This document shows, in pieces, positions 1 to 9,208 of a stretch of 64,000 nt of DNA. The position numbers and the translations under genes are program-made. How positions within the stretch are numbered: position 1 is the stretch's first letter; each line of letters starts with the position of its first letter. The notes beneath the pieces were generated by a model. It was not told where the DNA came from. It ran no database searches and worked only from the letters and a program-made list of their open reading frames with translations. This DNA is from Microvirga makkahensis (GTDB lineage: Bacteria; Pseudomonadota; Alphaproteobacteria; Rhizobiales; Beijerinckiaceae): positions 186,001 to 250,000 of the forward strand of contig NZ_WURB01000007.1 of NCBI RefSeq assembly GCF_009830105.1, written 5' to 3'.

Positions 1-1
1 G

Positions 2-262
2 GTCTGTGAGAGCAAGCAGACGACGCTTGTCATCCACCCGGCGATCCGCCGCGCGATAAAGGGATACGAGGAAAGCTTTTACGTCGGCTTGCGCTGCTAC
101 CTAGCGGGCGAGTCCGATGGCCTGTACTTCCTCCCTCTCCCGGGGGGTGGCTACGTGCGTCTCGTTTTCTCGAAGCGGGTCTCGTCGGGAGGGCACAAGC
201 TCCTGAGGATCGACCCGCTGACCAAGCAGGGGCTGGCGCGGATCAAGGCTTCTCTGTACTGA
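2..262 (+). CDS. Hypothetical protein, C-terminal part (cut by window edge)
   Basis: The reading frame is open from base 2 to a TGA at 260-262 and gives 86 residues; the N-terminus lies outside the window. The visible part is mixed alpha/beta in character, with YVGLRCYL and a Gly/Pro-rich turn followed by YVRLVFSKRV, and it ends in IKASLY. There is no signal peptide, membrane segment or catalytic motif in what can be seen. I do not recognise the family. It points toward the ABC exporter gene on the other strand, so the two are convergent. Coding status rests on the uninterrupted frame reaching the edge and on its ordinary amino-acid mix. Confidence 0.45.
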   Translation, partial: VCESKQTTLVIHPAIRRAIKGYEESFYVGLRCYLAGESDGLYFLPLPGGGYVRLVFSKRVSSGGHKLLRIDPLTKQGLARIKASLY

Positions 263-428
263 CGAGGCTTGGCGCAACAGCACTACGTAGCCTCCATTGA
301 GTGCCACGCCCCCTGCATTTCAGCATCAGGGCAATCATCCGCCAGCGGACGTGCCGCTGCCATGTCGGACGCAGCCTCGTCGGCGAATGGTGGGGCACGC
401 CATTCGCACGCCAGGAGCCCTGACGTCC

Positions 429-2285
429 TCACCGATAGCCGGAGGCCTGTAGCTCGAACAACTCGGCGTAACGCCCGCCCGAGGCAACAAGCTGTTCGTG
501 CGTACCGGACTCCGCGACCTGCCCGTTCTCCAAAACGAGAATGCGGTCCGCCATCCGCACCGTCGAGAACCGGTGCGAGATCAGAACCGCGGTCTTTCCT
601 TGGCTGAGATCCCGGAACCGTTGGAAGACCTCATATTCCGAGCGTGCGTCGAGAGCGGCGGTCGGCTCGTCCAGGATGAGCACCTCGGCATCCCGCATGT
701 AAGCGCGAGCGATGGCGATCTTCTGCCATTCGCCCCCGGAGAGATCCGCCCCCTCATGGAACCGTTTGCCGAGCGGTTGATCATAGCCTCGGGGCAGCCG
801 TTCGATGATGCGATCGGCGAGGCTGCGCTCCGCCGCCTGCTGGATCCGGGCGCGGTCATCGGTGACTTCGATCCGGCCCGCCCCGATGTTCTCGCCGGCC
901 GTGAAATGAAACCGCACGAAATCCTGAAAGATCACGCCGATGTGGCTCCGCAGGTCGGCCAGATCGTATTCGCGCAGATCATGGCCGTCGAGAAGGATTC
1001 GTCCCTCGGTCGGGTCGTAGAGGCGAGCAAGGAGCTTCACGATCGTAGTCTTGCCGGCCCCATTCTCCCCGACCAGAGCCACAATCTCTCCGGCTCTCAG
1101 CGTCAGGCTCAGGCGACGGACCGCCCAGCGATCGGAATCCGGATATCGGAAACCCACGTTCTCGAACACGATCCCCGACCGCAGCGGCTGCGGGAACGGC
1201 CGCGGGTTCGGGGGCGATGCGATGCTCGGGCGGACATCGAAGAATGAGAACAGATCCTCCAGGTAGAGCGCCTGCCCCGCAATCTGGGAAAACCCCAGAA
1301 GCAATCCCTCGAGCAGGCCGCGCAGGCGAAGGAAAGAGCCGGACAGGAACGTCAGGTCCCCGATGCTGAACTCGCCTTGGACAGTCCGCCATACGATCAG
1401 CGCATAGGCAAGGTAGTAGGCGCAGGACGCGAGGGTAGCGAAGAGCGTGCCCCATACGGCACGACGGATCGCCAGCCGCCGGTTGTCCACATACATGCGG
1501 TCCGCGAAGCCTCTGAAGCGCTCGACCAGGAAGGCGTTGAGACCGAAGAGTTTGACCTCCTTTGCGGTTTCGACGCTTGAGCCAAGGTAACGGATGTAAT
1601 CAAGCTTGCGCCGTTCCGGGGTGCGGAAGTAGTTGAGCCGGTACCCTTGAGCGTTGAAATGTATCTCGCCGACAAATGCCGGCAGGAGCGCAAGGATGAT
1701 CAGGAGGATGAGCCAGGGCGCATAGGCAAGCAGGCCAGCGGCGAGCGACAAGGCCGTGAGCACGTCCTGGACCTGCCCGAAGATCTGGGTCAGGAGAGTG
1801 GTTCGCCCGGTAACCTGACGGCGAGCCCGCTCCAACCGGTCCTGCTGATCGCTGCTCTCGAACTGCTCAAGATCCAGCGTCGTTGCATGCTCCATCAGGC
1901 GCACGCTGGCGAAGTTGCTGTAGCGCTCTGATAAGAGACTGTCGACGAGGGAGCTCGCTCGGCCCAGAAGATCGGCCACGATGGCAAGGCCAAGCTCGAG
2001 CAGGAGCAGCCCGCCGAGAACATCAAGCCGCCCGCTCCCGATCCACTCGCCGAGGCTTCCGCCAGGCGGGGGGAGCCGGGTCTGGGCCACGACCTCATCG
2101 ATGATGAGCTTGCCGACATAAAGGACCAGAATGGGCAGGGCCGAGCGGGTCAGCCGCAGCCCGAAGCTCGCGGTCGTGAGTCCTGGGCTTGCCTGCCACA
2201 CCAGGCGGAACAGGGACGGGAGGTGACGCAAAGCGCCGATCCGCTCACGCAGGGAGCGGCTGGCGGGGAACACGGGAGCGGCCAT
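429..2285 (-). CDS. ABC exporter, fused permease/ATP-binding half-transporter
   Basis: A half-transporter of about 617 residues. The N-terminal part holds the usual hydrophobic helices of an exporter membrane domain, including ILVLYVGKLIID and LLAYAPWLILLIILALLPAF. The ATPase domain follows: Walker A GENGAGKTT near residue 405, signature LSGGE near 513, Walker B VLILDEP near 535, then the H-loop in LISHRFSTV. By family it would work as a homodimer in the inner membrane and export a lipid, peptide or drug; the substrate cannot be read from sequence. The start is uncertain. I chose the ATG at 2285, but a TTG at 2324 in the same frame is possible and neither has a clear ribosome-binding site. 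It stands alone, divergent from the cupin gene at 2474. Confidence 0.88.
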   Translation of the reverse strand: MAAPVFPASRSLRERIGALRHLPSLFRLVWQASPGLTTASFGLRLTRSALPILVLYVGKLIIDEVVAQTRLPPPGGSLGEWIGSGRLDVLGGLLLLELGLAIVADLLGRASSLVDSLLSERYSNFASVRLMEHATTLDLEQFESSDQQDRLERARRQVTGRTTLLTQIFGQVQDVLTALSLAAGLLAYAPWLILLIILALLPAFVGEIHFNAQGYRLNYFRTPERRKLDYIRYLGSSVETAKEVKLFGLNAFLVERFRGFADRMYVDNRRLAIRRAVWGTLFATLASCAYYLAYALIVWRTVQGEFSIGDLTFLSGSFLRLRGLLEGLLLGFSQIAGQALYLEDLFSFFDVRPSIASPPNPRPFPQPLRSGIVFENVGFRYPDSDRWAVRRLSLTLRAGEIVALVGENGAGKTTIVKLLARLYDPTEGRILLDGHDLREYDLADLRSHIGVIFQDFVRFHFTAGENIGAGRIEVTDDRARIQQAAERSLADRIIERLPRGYDQPLGKRFHEGADLSGGEWQKIAIARAYMRDAEVLILDEPTAALDARSEYEVFQRFRDLSQGKTAVLISHRFSTVRMADRILVLENGQVAESGTHEQLVASGGRYAELFELQASGYR

Positions 2286-2473
2286 TCCATGAAGATGGAG
2301 CCCAGGTTCCCCTCGTCGAGCCAAGGGTTTGCCGCAGCCGGGTTGGACCCTTTGCTAATATTGCCGCACTTGCATAATTTCCCCTGTGCTGGCCCCGAGC
2401 CGAGCGCGCTCCGACTCGGAGCCTCGAGGCACATCAGCCGTGAAGCGGTGAAACACTCTTGAGGAGATCCCCC

Positions 2474-2905
2474 ATGGACATCCGACTTGCCGGCTCGATC
2501 GCAACCAGGCGCGCTCCCGCTGATGCATTTACCGGCACGGTCTGGCACGACCCAATCATCGAAGCGCCGGCTCCCGCCCGGGTTCGCGCCGCCCGCGTCA
2601 GTTTTGAACCAGGTGCCCGAACCGCCTGGCGGGCGCACCCGCTGGGCCAGACCCTGCATATCGTCTCCGGAGTCGGGCGGATTCAAGCCTGGGGCGGACC
2701 TGTCCGGGAGATGCGGCCGGGCGACACCGTTTGGATCCCGCCGGGCGAGAAACACTGGCACGGGGCCTCCCCCAGCATCGGCATGATCCATCTGGCCATG
2801 CAGGAGGGGCTGGACGGATCCCACGTCACTTGGCACGTCACTTGGCACGTCACTTGGATGGAGCGTGTCACCGACGAGCAGTACAATGCCGCAACGGAGG
2901 CCTGA
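2474..2905 (+). CDS. Cupin-domain protein ((R)-mandelonitrile lyase-like family)
   Basis: A single-domain cupin of 143 residues. The ATG at 2474 is preceded by GAGGAG at a normal distance. A TTG 15 bases upstream is in frame but would put the ribosome-binding site inside the gene. The cupin barrel shows in the first metal-ligand block, HPLGQTLHIVSGVG, and the second, MRPGDTVWIPPGEKHWHG; His and Glu of the second block are present. These bacterial cupins are small metal-binding proteins, some reported as hydroxynitrile lyases, and the true substrate here is unknown. Near the C-terminus the residues HVTW occur three times in a row, where I would expect one V-x-W before the MERVTDEQY tail (see the repeat entry). 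Confidence 0.85.
   Translation: MDIRLAGSIATRRAPADAFTGTVWHDPIIEAPAPARVRAARVSFEPGARTAWRAHPLGQTLHIVSGVGRIQAWGGPVREMRPGDTVWIPPGEKHWHGASPSIGMIHLAMQEGLDGSHVTWHVTWHVTWMERVTDEQYNAATEA
2822..2857 (+). repeat. In-frame 12-bp tandem repeat, three copies
   Basis: Three identical copies of CACGTCACTTGG lie back to back inside the cupin gene and encode HVTW three times. The unit length is a multiple of three, so the reading frame is kept. The repeat falls between the second cupin motif and the conserved C-terminal helix. Confidence 0.95.
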
Positions 2906-2979
2906 ACCAAACGTCCTCACCCTCGGCTCCTTGCTCGTCATCCACAAGGACCAAACACCAAACCGTCTCGGAGAGCGCC

Positions 2980-3477
2980 ATGACAGATCATGACCATGAC
3001 AACCCCCACGACCAGCACGAGCACTGGAAGCATCACGGCGTTCAGGTGATCAAGGGCGACCGCCTCGACCCGAACACGGCCCAGACTCCGGGCATGTTTC
3101 GCCAGGCCGCGATCAATCATGCACGCGTGGGGGCCCAGAAGATTTGGGCCGGTACGGTTTCGATCCAGCCGAATGCCAAGACCGGGGTGCACCACCACGG
3201 TGAGCTGGAGAGCGTGATCTATGTGGTGCGAGGCAAGGCCCGCATGCGCTGGGGCGAGCGGCTGGAATTCGTCGCCGAGGCCGGCCCCGGCGATTTCATC
3301 TATGTACCCCCCTTCGTGCCCCATCAGGAGATCAACGCCAGTCCCGACGAGCCCCTCGAATGCGTTCTCGTGCGCAGTGACAATGAAGCCGTGGTGGTGA
3401 ACATCACCGATGTGGACCCGGTCGAACGGCCGGAGGAGGTTTACTGGATCGACCCGATCCATAAACAGCCGGATTAG
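2980..3477 (+). CDS. Cupin-domain protein with His-rich N-terminus
   Basis: A 165-residue protein starting at the ATG at 2980, 74 bases after the previous cupin gene on the same strand, so the two may be cotranscribed. The first 17 residues are very rich in His and Asp, which suggests metal binding. The cupin motifs are complete: HHHGELESVIYVVRGKARM carries the first metal-ligand set and PGDFIYVPPFVPHQE the second. No fused domain is present. The fold suggests a small metalloenzyme or sensor, but there is no direct clue to substrate. The two adjacent cupins are not close copies of each other. Confidence 0.85.
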   Translation: MTDHDHDNPHDQHEHWKHHGVQVIKGDRLDPNTAQTPGMFRQAAINHARVGAQKIWAGTVSIQPNAKTGVHHHGELESVIYVVRGKARMRWGERLEFVAEAGPGDFIYVPPFVPHQEINASPDEPLECVLVRSDNEAVVVNITDVDPVERPEEVYWIDPIHKQPD

Positions 3478-3869
3478 GGGCGGGAGCCCCCTGAGACAAG
3501 CTCAAGGGCGAGCCCCGATGTTTCACCCGGGCGGCGTGGGTTTGTTCTGCCCACCCGCGAGATCAACCCCGACGGACTTCACGCCCACATGCAAACCTAC
3601 AGGATGCTGGAGGAACGCTTTGCCCGAACCAGCTCGACCAAGGATGCTTCCGTTCCACTGATAACGACACTCGGGACATCCTCCCTGCTTTCGACCAGCT
3701 CCCATATCGTCGTGCAACGGGTCCGATCAACCGCCCTTAGGCCATCCAAACCTGCACGTTGAGGGGCTGGCGTGGTTCTGTCGGGAACAGCTCGGCGCCG
3801 GCGACGGCGCTCCTGAACGCCGCCCCCGCTCCTGCGTGGCGCCAGGATCAGCCAGGGCGGCATTCCAGG

Positions 3870-4050
3870 CAGATGCGGACATCCCTCCGGCTGGCGATCG
3901 GTGACTTCGCGCCGCTACGGACTTGGCTGCGCACCAACGTTCATGTGAAGGGGAGCCTGATGACCGCCGATGAGCTGCTGGCTACCGCGACCGGGCAGCC
4001 GTTGACAGCGGAGGACTTCCGCGTTCACCCCCGGGAACGGTCACTCGCGC
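3870..4050 (+). pseudogene. Carboxypeptidase Taq (M32) C-terminal remnant
   Basis: Within the 3478-4143 gap, one frame reads GDFAPLRTWLRTNVHVKGS then LMTADELLATATGQPL, which resembles the C-terminal region of M32 metallocarboxypeptidases (family pattern: GDF-x-PL-x-x-WL, N-V-H-x-x-GS, ATG-x-PL). The preceding bases keep a similar signal in another frame (FQADADIP), which suggests a frameshift. The catalytic HEXXH region is absent, so this is a dead fragment. The rest of the gap from 3478 to 3870 shows no gene I can support. Confidence 0.55.
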
Positions 4051-4143
4051 ACGGGGGCTTGTGCCCGATGTGCGCTGACCCATGTTTTCGCGGGACCGGA
4101 TTTGATCTGCGGGCAAGCGGCAGGAGAAAGGTCTGAGAGACGA

Positions 4144-4932
4144 ATGAATGCGATCAGCTTCAGCTTAAGCCGGATAGCCTGCCGCACCCTCATCCTTCTG
4201 TCCGGGACGCTCGTGACCCTCGGGCTCTTTGCCGAACAGGCAGCGGCGCAACCCGATCCTGATCCGTGCCGGCCGGTCCGGTTTGCGGACAGCGCCTTCG
4301 TGGTCTGCACGGTAGATCTGCGCCGGTACGACGTGAGGCTCTTCTGGCGCGGGCCGGACGGGAACGTGCTCGGCTCGTTCAGTCGGCTGAGAGAGACGCC
4401 GGACGGGGCACGCCTGGCCTTTGCGATGAACGCGGGCATGTACCACGAGGATCGCTCGCCCGTCGGACTTTACGTCGAGAACGGCAAGGAGCTGAAGGCG
4501 GCCAACACCAGGAGCGGACCCGGAAACTTCCACCTCAAGCCCAACGGCGTCCTCTATGTCAAAGGCAATCGAGCCGGCGTGTTGGAGACAAACACTTATC
4601 TCAAGCGGAAGATCAGGCCGGACTACGCGACACAGTCAGGCCCGATGCTCGTCATCAATGGACGCATTCATCCCAAATTTTCGGAGCGGAGCACGTCCTT
4701 GAAGATCCGCAACGGTGTCGGGGTGAAAGACCACCACACGGTGGTGTTCGCGATTTCGGAAGATCCTGTCACGTTCAGCACATTCGCCAGATTGTTCCGC
4801 GATCGACTCGGCTGCGCCAACGCCTTGTTCCTGGACGGCAGCGTTTCCAGCCTCTACGCGCCCGCACTGGAACGCATGGACTCGCTCCTGCCTATGGGTC
4901 CTATCGTCGGAGCTTTGCGGCGGCGTCCATGA
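4144..4932 (+). CDS. Phosphodiester glycosidase family protein (NAGPA/DUF2233)
   Basis: A 262-residue protein. The first 35 residues form a signal peptide ending in EQAAAQ, so it should act in the periplasm. The rest matches the phosphodiester glycosidase (NAGPA-like) family: LAFAMNAGMY, then SPVGLYVENG, FHLKPNGVLYV, QSGPMLVINGRIHP and the late CANALFLDGSVSS block with its conserved Asp-Gly. Family members cleave or remodel sugar phosphodiesters; the natural substrate here is unknown. An upstream in-frame ATG at 4102 would add residues ahead of the signal peptide, so I prefer 4144. It has no operon partner; the nearest same-strand gene downstream is the helicase at 5693. Confidence 0.82.
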   Translation: MNAISFSLSRIACRTLILLSGTLVTLGLFAEQAAAQPDPDPCRPVRFADSAFVVCTVDLRRYDVRLFWRGPDGNVLGSFSRLRETPDGARLAFAMNAGMYHEDRSPVGLYVENGKELKAANTRSGPGNFHLKPNGVLYVKGNRAGVLETNTYLKRKIRPDYATQSGPMLVINGRIHPKFSERSTSLKIRNGVGVKDHHTVVFAISEDPVTFSTFARLFRDRLGCANALFLDGSVSSLYAPALERMDSLLPMGPIVGALRRRP

Positions 4933-5193
4933 TGCGGAGACGTTCTTCGCCGCCGGCCGGCAAGGGGGTACCGATGCCGCGCGGGCCGGAACGAAGAGGG
5001 CGGTCAACCTGGAGGCGATCTGAGGCGATCTCAGCACGCCGCCTCCCATCCGGATTGTGGAGCGGCCAGAACCAGCATTCGGCCCCTCGCAGGGCCCTTC
5101 GACCTGCTGAGTGAAACCTCCAGACCGCAGGCTCGATCATCGCGGCCGTCGTCGAGCGCGATCTGACCCGCCGAATTGAGAATATGGGCGCCT

Positions 5194-5391
5194 TCAGTAC
5201 GGCAGCACGCGGCGGGATCGTTCCGCGAGCTTCTGCTCGCGGTCGATCAGAGCCAGCGTTGCCTGGATGCGCGGAGGAAGCGGCTGCCTGATGACCTCCG
5301 CATAGATCGCGCGCAGATCTTGTCCGATCAGGCGCAGGAGTTCCGTATCCGAGATTGCTGAAGATCGTCTCCCGTCCGATCCATTCTCCAT
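5194..5391 (-). CDS. NepR-type anti-sigma factor
   Basis: A 65-residue protein with the NepR signature: LIGQDLRAIYAEVIRQPLP followed by a second helix with ALIDREQKLAE, the two-helix form that binds EcfG-type sigma factors in the alphaproteobacterial general stress response. The ATG is preceded by a near-perfect CAGGAGG site five bases upstream, which supports a real small gene. In a typical locus NepR sits beside phyR and ecfG. Here neither is visible, so it would be an orphan or secondary NepR. Its targets are presumably encoded elsewhere. The call rests on pattern recognition of a short protein. Confidence 0.7.
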   Translation of the reverse strand: MENGSDGRRSSAISDTELLRLIGQDLRAIYAEVIRQPLPPRIQATLALIDREQKLAERSRRVLPY

Positions 5392-5589
5392 TCCGGCCTC
5401 CTGATCCGCATCAAGACCTTGGGTACAGCGTCGTTAGGCTCTCGTTAACCATCTTATTTTTTTCTGTGGAAACCGGGCAGAACCCTCCCGGCGCCCGACT
5501 TTCGCCCTTGCCTGTGCATCATTGCGGAAACTTCGCGATTTCCCTCGGGCGATGCCTGTGTCAACCCGAATCGCCGCAAAAAAGCCGCG

Positions 5590-5604
5590 AAACATATAGA
5601 GAAC
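5590..5604 (+). promoter_or_regulatory. LexA-box-like direct repeat upstream of the RecD2-like helicase
   Basis: The bases read AAAC, seven bases, GAAC. The alphaproteobacterial LexA site is GAAC-N7-GAAC, so this has one mismatch. It lies about 90 bases before the helicase start, a plausible operator position. A match this short can arise by chance. Confidence 0.35.
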
Positions 5605-5692
5605 ATATGATATTCGGGAAAGAGAGCATCCTCGTCGGCGGCGCCATCCAGCGATCCAGTCGGAGAGGCCGGGAGCGACTCCGGCAGGCGCC

Positions 5693-7906
5693 ATGAACCA
5701 GATGATTCGTCCCTCGCATGTGGATCAGCGGCCTGCCCTCGAGACGCTCGCGGGCTCGGTCGAGCGCGTCACCTTCCATAATCCGGAGAATGGCTTCGCC
5801 GTCCTGAAGGTCCATATCCGGGGCAAGCGCGACCTCGTGACGGTCGTGGGGCATACCCCGGCGGTGTCGCCCGGGGAGTGGATCACGGCAAGCGGCTTCT
5901 GGATCAGCGACCGGACCCACGGGCTTCAGTTCAGGGCCGAGGTGCTCAAGACTACCCCGCCGACCGGCGTCGAGGGCATCGAGAAATACCTCGCGTCAGG
6001 TCAGATGCGCGGCATCGGCCCGGCCATGGCCAAGCGCATCGTGGCAGCTTTCGGCGAGGACACTTTCGAGATCATCGAGGCTCAACCGGAGCGCCTGACC
6101 GAGGTCCAAGGCATCGGTCCTTGGCGAGCGGCGAAGATCGTGGCGGGCTGGGCCGATCAGAAGGCGGTGCGGGAGATCATGATCTTCCTGCACGCGCATG
6201 GGGTCGGCACGGCGCGAGCCGTGCGCATTTTCAAGACCTACGGCTATGAGGCCGTTCAGGTCATGACCGAGGACCCATATCGTCTCGCCAAAGACGTGCG
6301 TGGGATCGGCTTCAGGACCGCCGACGCCATTGCGGCTAAGCTCGGCATGGAGAAGACGGCCCCCCAGCGCATTCGGGCAGGCATCTCGTTTGCGTTGCAG
6401 ACCGCTACCGACGAGGGCCACTGCGCATTGCCGGTCGAGGCGCTCACCCGTCTGGCCGAGCAGTTGCTCGAGGTGGACGCGGCGCTGATCCGCACAGCCG
6501 TGGTCGAGGAACTGTCAAAAGGCGAGATCGTCTCGGATACGATCGGGAATTCGACCTGCCTGTTTCTCAAAGGCCTCTATCTGGCCGAGCAGGCCATTGC
6601 TGCCCGGCTGATCGAGCGGGCCTCCGGCCCAACACCCTGGCCCGAGATCGATCTCGACAAGGCCATTCCTTGGGTGGAGAGCCGCACGGGCAAGACCCTG
6701 GCAGCGTCGCAGCGCGAGGCTCTGAAGCTGGCGCTCGGCTCCAAGGTAACGGTGGTGACCGGCGGTCCCGGCGTGGGCAAGACGACGCTGCTCGATACGA
6801 TCCTGCGTCTGCTGGTGACCAAGGGCGTTCGGGTCGCGCTGGCCGCGCCGACAGGGCGCGCGGCCAAGCGCATGACCGAGCAGACCGGGCTGGAGGCCAA
6901 GACCATCCATCGCCTGCTGGAGATCGACCCCAAGCACGGCGGCTTCTCTCGAAACGAAGAAAACCCGCTCGACTGCGACCTGCTCGTGGTGGACGAGACC
7001 TCCATGGTGGACGTGCCACTGATGAATGCGCTCACCAAGGCGGTTCCGCCCCAAGCGGGTCTGCTGCTGGTGGGCGACGTGGATCAGTTGCCCTCGGTCG
7101 GCTCAGGGCAGGTGCTGGCCGACATCATTGCTTCGGAGCGTATCCCCGTTGCCCGACTATCCGAGGTCTTCCGGCAGGCGGCAGAAAGCCGGATCGTGGT
7201 GAACGCCCACCGCATCAACAGGGGCCGGATGCCCGAGCCGCCGAAGGCTGGAGAGGAGAGCGACTTCTACTTCGTCGAAATCAACGATCCCGAGGAGGGC
7301 GTGCCGAAGATCATCCAGATGATCAAGGAGCGCATACCACGCCGGTTCGGGCTTGATCCGATGAGAGATATCCAGGTTCTCTGCCCCATGAACCGGGGCG
7401 TACTCGGCGCCCGAAACCTCAACATCCAGCTCCAAGACGTGCTCAATCCGAACCCTCCTGCCAAGGTCGAGCGGTTCGGCTGGCGCTTCTCGCCGGGCGA
7501 CCGGGTGATGGAGACACAGAACGATTACGACCGGGAGGTGTTCAATGGCGACCTCGGCACGGTCGTCGGAATCGACGACGAGGAGGGAGCGCTGATCGCC
7601 TCCTTTGATGGCCGGGAGGTGACGTATCCGTACGGCGAACTCGATACCTTGGTGCCCGCGTATGCAACCACGATCCACAAGTCGCAGGGATCAGAATATC
7701 CCGCCGTGATCATCCCGGTGGTGACGCAGCACTTCACGATGCTGGCCCGCAACCTGCTCTATACAGGGGTGACGCGAGGCAAGCGTCTGGTCGTGCTGGT
7801 GGGACAAAAGAAAGCCGTGGCTATGGCGGTCAGAGGTGGTCAGATGAAGAGGCGCTGGACCAAGTTGCGGGACTGGTTGGTCATTGACCGGATCCAGCCT
7901 TCATAG
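5693..7906 (+). CDS. recD2: RecD2-like ATP-dependent DNA helicase (SF1)
   Basis: A 737-residue SF1B helicase with the RecD2 layout rather than that of the RecBCD subunit. An N-terminal OB-like region is followed by helix-hairpin-helix segments (MRGIGPAMAKRIV and VQGIGPWRAAKIV, roughly residues 104-150). Walker A GGPGVGKTT lies near residue 356 and DEXX-type VVDETSMVD near 432. The UvrD-like C-terminal part carries TTIHKSQGSEYPAVIIP near 659. Such enzymes unwind DNA 5' to 3' and act in repair without RecB or RecC, neither of which is seen here. A possible LexA-type box lies upstream. The next gene on the strand is a CoiA-like nuclease 87 bases downstream. Confidence 0.92.
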   Translation: MNQMIRPSHVDQRPALETLAGSVERVTFHNPENGFAVLKVHIRGKRDLVTVVGHTPAVSPGEWITASGFWISDRTHGLQFRAEVLKTTPPTGVEGIEKYLASGQMRGIGPAMAKRIVAAFGEDTFEIIEAQPERLTEVQGIGPWRAAKIVAGWADQKAVREIMIFLHAHGVGTARAVRIFKTYGYEAVQVMTEDPYRLAKDVRGIGFRTADAIAAKLGMEKTAPQRIRAGISFALQTATDEGHCALPVEALTRLAEQLLEVDAALIRTAVVEELSKGEIVSDTIGNSTCLFLKGLYLAEQAIAARLIERASGPTPWPEIDLDKAIPWVESRTGKTLAASQREALKLALGSKVTVVTGGPGVGKTTLLDTILRLLVTKGVRVALAAPTGRAAKRMTEQTGLEAKTIHRLLEIDPKHGGFSRNEENPLDCDLLVVDETSMVDVPLMNALTKAVPPQAGLLLVGDVDQLPSVGSGQVLADIIASERIPVARLSEVFRQAAESRIVVNAHRINRGRMPEPPKAGEESDFYFVEINDPEEGVPKIIQMIKERIPRRFGLDPMRDIQVLCPMNRGVLGARNLNIQLQDVLNPNPPAKVERFGWRFSPGDRVMETQNDYDREVFNGDLGTVVGIDDEEGALIASFDGREVTYPYGELDTLVPAYATTIHKSQGSEYPAVIIPVVTQHFTMLARNLLYTGVTRGKRLVVLVGQKKAVAMAVRGGQMKRRWTKLRDWLVIDRIQPS

Positions 7907-7993
7907 GCCTGTCCGGCAGAAGGTCGATCGGGCGGCCGGTACCCAGCATGCTGCCGCGCCCCACGCTTTCCCTGAGGTGATAGAAGCCGCGTC

Positions 7994-9112
7994 ATGCCAC
8001 TGCTCGCCTACACCCACTCCGGGGAGCCGCTTGTCGCACCTCTGCTGTCCGATCACGAATGGGAGCACCTGCGATTCGCACGAAACCGCGACGCGTGGAT
8101 GCCCTATGGGAAAGGACGGGCCATTCCCAAGGTCTCACGCCTCGGAACACGATTTTTCGCTCATCCTCCCGGACAAGCGTCTGCAGGGGCCCAGGAAAGC
8201 GACCTCCATCTCTCCATCAAAGCCCAAAGCCTGCTCGGAGCCCAGGCCGCGGGCTGGGAGGCTCTCCCCGAGCAATCCGGAACCACGCCCGATGGCCGCG
8301 ACTGGCGGGCTGATGTCCTGTGCCGGCGGCCAGGGAAGGCCTGGACCGTCGCCGTCGAGGCCCAGGTTCAGCTCCAGGGCGAGGAAACCTACCGCCAACG
8401 GCAGGAGCGCTATGCCGCTTCCGGCATTCGCGCCCTCTGGCTGGTCGCTCACGAGCCTGCGGTCCTGCACCGCTACTGGCGCGAGCCCGATCCGGATCTG
8501 CCGGCCTTCAAAACCACGGTCGGGAACGATCAGCATGGCCGGCCGGAGGCGCAGGTGCAGATCGATGGCTTATCTCTGAGCATACCTGAGTTTGTCTCCG
8601 GCGCGCTCAGCGGCAAGCTGCACTGGTCTGGAAACGGCCGGCACGGGATTCTCATGCTCGTTCTCCGCACGGACCAGTGTTGGCATCGCACCTGCCGAAG
8701 GGCTGTCCTCTTGGCTTACAGGGCCGAAACGCTCCGGAGGATGCCGCTCGACTTCGGGGCGATCCGGACGATGCACGGTTATGACGACGCTTATGCCAGG
8801 GCGCGAGCGGCTCTGCCCGACCTCGCCGACAGCCCGTGGCCGTTCAGAAATGTCCTCGCGTCACGTTGCCCTCACTGCCGGCGGGAGATCCGGTACCACA
8901 GCCATGACTGGGAAGGTCAGGACGTTCTCGATGTACCGATCGGCGTCGATGTCGGTGAGCAGGGCCGACGCCTCGGCTTGACCCCGCACGCACGATGGCA
9001 TTGGGGGCCTCAAACCCGATGGACGCGCTGGGCTCCCCTTGGCGGCGTCGGCCTCGTCGCACATCGCCGTCTCGCGATGCGTCCGAGGCGCCTCGGCCCC
9101 AGGACGGGATGA
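7994..9112 (+). CDS. Competence protein CoiA-like nuclease family protein
   Basis: A 372-residue protein. The middle contains a PD-(D/E)XK-type nuclease core of the CoiA kind: WRADVLCRRPGKAWTVAVEAQ, where Asp and the E-x-Q pair are the likely metal ligands, followed by YRQRQERYAASGIRALWLV. A CPHCRREI segment later in the protein looks like half of a zinc-binding motif. CoiA-like proteins are linked to DNA processing during transformation or recombination. The last 35 or so residues are rich in Arg and Trp and low in complexity, and may be a frameshifted tail. It follows the RecD2-like helicase on the same strand, so a shared DNA-repair role is reasonable. Confidence 0.65.
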   Translation: MPLLAYTHSGEPLVAPLLSDHEWEHLRFARNRDAWMPYGKGRAIPKVSRLGTRFFAHPPGQASAGAQESDLHLSIKAQSLLGAQAAGWEALPEQSGTTPDGRDWRADVLCRRPGKAWTVAVEAQVQLQGEETYRQRQERYAASGIRALWLVAHEPAVLHRYWREPDPDLPAFKTTVGNDQHGRPEAQVQIDGLSLSIPEFVSGALSGKLHWSGNGRHGILMLVLRTDQCWHRTCRRAVLLAYRAETLRRMPLDFGAIRTMHGYDDAYARARAALPDLADSPWPFRNVLASRCPHCRREIRYHSHDWEGQDVLDVPIGVDVGEQGRRLGLTPHARWHWGPQTRWTRWAPLGGVGLVAHRRLAMRPRRLGPRTG

Positions 9113-9208
9113 TGCATCTCGCGGACGAAGCACCGGTTGCGGTGGCGTCCGTGGTCCGGATCGGCGACCTGCCAAAGGCCATCCCCGCGGCGCGGACCCA
9201 TTGCCGCC

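Noticed and set aside
3597..3863. A minus-strand 88-codon frame with TTIWELVESREDVPSVVI
   Set aside because: It looks slightly protein-like but has no start site, no family and overlaps a better plus-strand remnant.
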